Notes under the pieces: model-generated
The model's database searches: none
Told to the model about the DNA's origin: nothing
The model's input: only the letters and a program-made list of their open reading frames with translations
NCBI GenBank assembly: GCA_030156305.1
Contig: JASGMZ010000094.1
Span: 1-10,314 of the forward strand
Direction: 5' to 3'
Source: Bacteroidales bacterium
GTDB lineage: Bacteria; Bacteroidota; Bacteroidia; Bacteroidales; UBA12077
Length of the DNA stretch: 10,314 nt
Made by a program: the position numbers and the translations under genes
Shown here: in pieces, positions 7,190-10,314 of the stretch
Layout of the letters: every line of letters begins with the position of its first letter
How positions within the stretch are numbered: the stretch's first letter is position 1

Positions 7190-8533
7190 ATGAAAATGAA
7201 GAAAAAAAATTTTAGTCTGTCGATTTTTATATTTCTTTCAATCGTTTGTCTTATATCCTGTAATAAATCAGAGGATTTACAAACAAAATTATCAAACATT
7301 GAAGGAACAGAGGTGACTGTAATTGAACCGGATTCAATGTACACCGAATCGTATGATGTACGGTTTTCCCAACCCTTAGATCACAATAATCCTGACAAAG
7401 GAACTTTTAAGCAAAGTGTAATCGTTAGCCATGTTGGTTACGACCGCCCTACCGTTGTTATTTTAGAAGGTTACGACTTACATTCGACAAAAGCAGGAGA
7501 ACTCAGTAAATTGCTCAATGCAAACCAAATAACTATTGAGCACCGGTTTTATGGTGAATCTCAGCCGGATAGCTTACCCTGGGATTTATTAAATGTCAAA
7601 CAAGCAGCAGCTGATCAACATAAAATTATTCAATCGCTTAAAAATATTTATTCAGGGAAATGGATTTCTACCGGTATAAGTAAAGGCGGGCAAACGACCA
7701 TCTTTCATCGACGATTCTATCCTAAAGATGTTGATGTGAGTGTTCCCTATGTTGCTCCACTTAATTTTGAACGTGAAGATCCCAGAATTGCAAAACATCT
7801 TGCAACTGTAGGTACCAAAGAGTGCAGGGAGAAAATATTGAATTTCCAAAAAGCCCTGTTCGAAAACAAAGAACATATTTTGCCATTGGTAAAAAAACAT
7901 GCTCAGGAAAAAGGATACAAATTTAAAAATTTAGGCATAGAAAGAGCTTATGATATCAATGTGCTGGAATATTCTTTTGCTTTTTGGCAATGGAATGGCA
8001 ACTGTGAAAACATACCTTCAGAAAATGCAACTTACGAAGAAATGTTTAAACACTGGACTTCCATCGCTTCTTTTTCTTTTTTTGATGTAAAACCCTTAAG
8101 CTCCGACCAGCTTTTCACCTACCAGGCGTTAACGGAACTGGGTTTTTATGATTATGATATTACCCCTTTCAAAAAATATCTGGATGATACCGTAAACATA
8201 ACTTTTGATTTTAAAATTCCTGAAGGAGTACACTACTCATACAATCCTTCAGTAATGAAAGATATTAATAACTGGGTGCAAAATAATGGCAATTACATGC
8301 TATATATTGTTGGGGAATATGATCCCTGGGGAGCAACGAGCGTTAACCCTTCGGACAATACTATCGCTGTTAAAATGATTAATCCAAAAGCAAATCATGC
8401 TACACGAATAAAATCATTTCCCAAAGAAATGAGACAAAATATATACAACTTGTTAGAAAGCTGGTTGGATATTGAAATTGAAGCCAATAAAAAGAAAGGT
8501 TTAATGAGCAAAGAAGTATTAGAGATTCTATAA
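7190..8533 (+). CDS. S37-type (PS-10) serine aminopeptidase, lipoprotein
   Basis: The 447-residue protein carries a lipoprotein signal: basic start, hydrophobic stretch, and lipobox LISC with Cys24 as the lipidated residue. It should be anchored in the envelope. The mature part shows the S28/S37 alpha/beta hydrolase pattern: VRFSQPLDHNNPDKGTFKQ (about 57-75), the HRFYGES motif (118-124), nucleophile Ser164 in GISKGGQT, Asp378 in GEYDPWGA and His403 in NHATR. These features fit the Streptomyces tripeptidyl aminopeptidase family (MEROPS S37). Characterised members release tri- or tetrapeptides from N-termini, some with a preference for proline. A second in-frame ATG at 7196 would leave the signal intact, so the start is uncertain by two codons. 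The C69 dipeptidase follows 16 bases downstream, which suggests one operon. Substrate is inferred. Confidence 0.88.
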   Translation: MKMKKKNFSLSIFIFLSIVCLISCNKSEDLQTKLSNIEGTEVTVIEPDSMYTESYDVRFSQPLDHNNPDKGTFKQSVIVSHVGYDRPTVVILEGYDLHSTKAGELSKLLNANQITIEHRFYGESQPDSLPWDLLNVKQAAADQHKIIQSLKNIYSGKWISTGISKGGQTTIFHRRFYPKDVDVSVPYVAPLNFEREDPRIAKHLATVGTKECREKILNFQKALFENKEHILPLVKKHAQEKGYKFKNLGIERAYDINVLEYSFAFWQWNGNCENIPSENATYEEMFKHWTSIASFSFFDVKPLSSDQLFTYQALTELGFYDYDITPFKKYLDDTVNITFDFKIPEGVHYSYNPSVMKDINNWVQNNGNYMLYIVGEYDPWGATSVNPSDNTIAVKMINPKANHATRIKSFPKEMRQNIYNLLESWLDIEIEANKKKGLMSKEVLEIL

Positions 8534-8549
8534 ATTCAAAATTAAAATT

Positions 8550-10193
8550 ATGATGTTAAAAAAAATCTTTTTATCCACATTAGTATTGTTGTCAAGCATT
8601 GAACTAAGCACCAAAGCCTGCACCATTATAGCAGTAGGCAAGGATGCCTCGGCCGATGGATCGGTCATTATTTCACATACCGATACAGGCCCTGACTCAA
8701 GGATTTATGTTGTTCCCGGGCAAAAATTTAAACCCGGAGCAAAAGCTCCTGTTTATTGGGGAATTCAGGATGCTTCGTTACCCTTAAAAAATGACGGTGA
8801 AATTTTAGGATATATACCCCAAGTAGAAGAAACCTATACCTATTTTCATTCGGCATATTCACATGTAAACGAGTATCAACTCGGTATTGCCGAAAGTACA
8901 ACCGACCAACTCGAAGAGCTTTTTTGTACCCGCGAAAATGGCGAGCAGATTATGACTATTGAACAAGCCATGATTTTTGCTTTACAGCGATATAAAAAAG
9001 CACGTGAAGCGGTTCAGTTTATTGGTGGCTTAATGACTGAATATGGTTTTTTGCCATCGAGCGGGCCGGGTTCTGAAACCCTGGTAATTGCCGATACCAA
9101 AGAAGCATGGGTTTTTGAAGTATTTGGCGTTGGCGCCGGATGGGCCAAAGCCAGTGGTAAACCGGGAGCAGTTTGGGCCGCACAGCGCTTACCCGATGAT
9201 GAAGCAACCATGATTCCTAACTGGAGCATTATAAAAGAAATAGATGCCGATGATACAAACCATTTTATGGTATCAGAAAACTATATGCAGGAAGCTATTG
9301 ACCGTGGTTTGTATGATCCTAACTCAGGCGAACCTTTTATCTGGCAAAAAACATATGCACCCGAAGTATCGGTTGAATATGCCACAAGCCGCTTTTGGCT
9401 GTTCCATCAAACCTTTGTGCCTAACTTAAAAGAGTGGCCTAACCGTTTTCAGGAAGGAAATCCTTACAAAGGAATTCAACCCTATTTTCAGTATGTAGAA
9501 CCCTTATCGATTTATCCTTTCTCGGTAAAACCCGAAGAAAAAATATCCGTTCAGGATGTAATCGCTTTTCAACGCTCCGTTTACGAAGGAACTATTTACG
9601 ATATGACCAACGATCCAAACTGGTTGGTTCCTGATGGCGAAGGAGGATACCAAAAAAGCCCGTTGGCAACGCCATTTCCGGGCAGCGATCTACGTAAATT
9701 GTTAAATATAACGTATCGACGCCCGGTTGCACGACACCGTGGCCATTACGGAATGGTGCTTCAACTACGCGATTGGTTCCCTGATGAAATTGGCGGTGTT
9801 TACTGGGTATACCTCGATAATCCCTACTTTAGCCCTTATGTGCCCATTTATACAGGAAACTTATCGGTACATGAATCATACAAAACATATGACCCGGAGG
9901 CTTATAGTGAAAAGTCGGCACGCTGGGCAATCGATTTCGTAGATAACTTAGCTAATTTAAAATTTCAACCAATAGCTGAAGATGTTCGTGAAGTAAGAAA
10001 TCCATTTGAAGAAGAGATGTTTAAAAACCAAAATGCTATAGAAGCAGAAGCATTAAAATTGTATAAAAAAGACCCCAAAAAGGCACAGGAATATCTAACC
10101 AACTACTCCAATGGGCTAATGAATGATGTTACCCAAATGTTTTTGGAACTAAGAAACCAAATCATAACTGATTATACGAATAATCATGAATAA
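8550..10193 (+). CDS. Exported C69 family dipeptidase
   Basis: This is a 547-residue N-terminal-nucleophile peptidase of family C69 (PepD/PepDA type), which splits dipeptides. A signal peptide (MMLKKIFLSTLVLLSS) ends at TKA-C, so processing exposes Cys24, the expected catalytic N-terminal nucleophile of the mature enzyme. The characteristic segment CTIIAVGKDASADGSV follows, with HTDTGPDSR (about 43-51), and further on ETLVIADTKEAWVFEV, WAAQRLPDDEATMIPN and the family-typical C-terminal helical part (about 475-540). The length is normal for secreted members. ATGs at 8550 and 8553 are equally possible. Spacing of 16 bases from the lipoprotein peptidase gene indicates cotranscription. In the envelope it could take dipeptides released by the S9 enzyme. 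Its preference for proline-containing dipeptides is not visible from sequence. Confidence 0.94.
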   Translation: MMLKKIFLSTLVLLSSIELSTKACTIIAVGKDASADGSVIISHTDTGPDSRIYVVPGQKFKPGAKAPVYWGIQDASLPLKNDGEILGYIPQVEETYTYFHSAYSHVNEYQLGIAESTTDQLEELFCTRENGEQIMTIEQAMIFALQRYKKAREAVQFIGGLMTEYGFLPSSGPGSETLVIADTKEAWVFEVFGVGAGWAKASGKPGAVWAAQRLPDDEATMIPNWSIIKEIDADDTNHFMVSENYMQEAIDRGLYDPNSGEPFIWQKTYAPEVSVEYATSRFWLFHQTFVPNLKEWPNRFQEGNPYKGIQPYFQYVEPLSIYPFSVKPEEKISVQDVIAFQRSVYEGTIYDMTNDPNWLVPDGEGGYQKSPLATPFPGSDLRKLLNITYRRPVARHRGHYGMVLQLRDWFPDEIGGVYWVYLDNPYFSPYVPIYTGNLSVHESYKTYDPEAYSEKSARWAIDFVDNLANLKFQPIAEDVREVRNPFEEEMFKNQNAIEAEALKLYKKDPKKAQEYLTNYSNGLMNDVTQMFLELRNQIITDYTNNHE

Positions 10194-10211
10194 ATAATAT
10201 TTATTGATTAC

Positions 10212-10313
10212 TTACTGCATCTTAGAAAACACCAGTTTTTTTAGTGGCGTAATAAAAAACGTCAAGAACAAGGCTTGCGAAGAATTGGCAGCCAGGAGTT
10301 TACTGACGTAAAT
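10212..10313 (-). CDS. C-terminal end of a convergent gene, possible membrane protein
   Basis: On the minus strand a frame is open from the right edge for 33 codons to a TAA (plus-strand bases 10212-10214). It reads YVSKLLAANSSQALFLTFF and ends TPLKKLVFSKMQ. The hydrophobic run ALFLTFFITPL followed by lysines looks like a transmembrane segment with a short basic tail. The position, 18 bases from the convergent C69 stop codon, is natural for the end of a neighbouring gene. The plus strand here has several stops and no credible frame. I do not recognise the protein, and a frame of this length could be chance, so the call is tentative. Confidence 0.45.
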   Translation of the reverse strand: MYVSKLLAANSSQALFLTFFITPLKKLVFSKMQ

Positions 10314-10314
10314 G

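Noticed and set aside
10189..10205. AATAAAT-AAT-ATTTATT inverted repeat over the C69 stop codon, possible terminator between convergent genes
   Set aside because: The stem is only 7 A/T pairs with a 3-base loop and would be too weak for an intrinsic terminator. Such palindromes are expected in AT-rich spacers.

Overview
The window looks like a piece of chromosome from an anaerobic member of the Bacteroidota. The evidence is the AT-rich sequence, the A/T-rich leaders without strong Shine-Dalgarno sites, the typical secreted and lipoprotein peptidases, and a short intergenic palindrome of the TCATACTTCGACAAG type. An oxygen-sensitive glycyl radical enzyme (GRE) with its activase points to anaerobic life. 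The genus cannot be told from the sequence.

Layout. (1) Bases 2-616 hold the 3' two-thirds or so of a radical-SAM GRE activase, cut by the left edge. (2) Bases 632-700 are a palindromic repeat inserted between activase and GRE. (3) Bases 708-3083 encode a GRE recognised as trans-4-hydroxy-L-proline dehydratase (HypD), with active-site residues in register with the characterised clostridial enzyme. (4) Bases 3084-3266 are a repeat-rich spacer with a heptad repeat and a perfect 18-bp inverted repeat sharing 17 bases with the first element. (5) Four peptidase genes follow on the same strand: an exported S9 (DPP IV-like) peptidase (3267-5546), a cytosolic Xaa-Pro aminopeptidase (5592-6986), an S37-type serine peptidase lipoprotein (7190-8533) and an exported C69 dipeptidase (8550-10193). 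A small frameshifted reading frame lies at 7006-7177. (6) At the right edge a convergent gene on the minus strand contributes only its last 33 codons.

How the genes may work together (inference). Hydroxyproline is abundant in collagen and in some plant cell-wall proteins. Three of the four peptidases belong to families with members that act at proline bonds, and the fourth is a dipeptidase. HypD removes water from free trans-4-hydroxyproline to give pyrroline-5-carboxylate, which ProC can reduce to proline. The window therefore reads as a candidate locus for using proline- and hydroxyproline-rich peptides: exported enzymes trim peptides, the cytosolic Xaa-Pro aminopeptidase finishes them, and HypD plus activase consume the released hydroxyproline. 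No proC, transporter or regulator is visible here, and the repeat-rich spacer may split the cluster into two transcription units.
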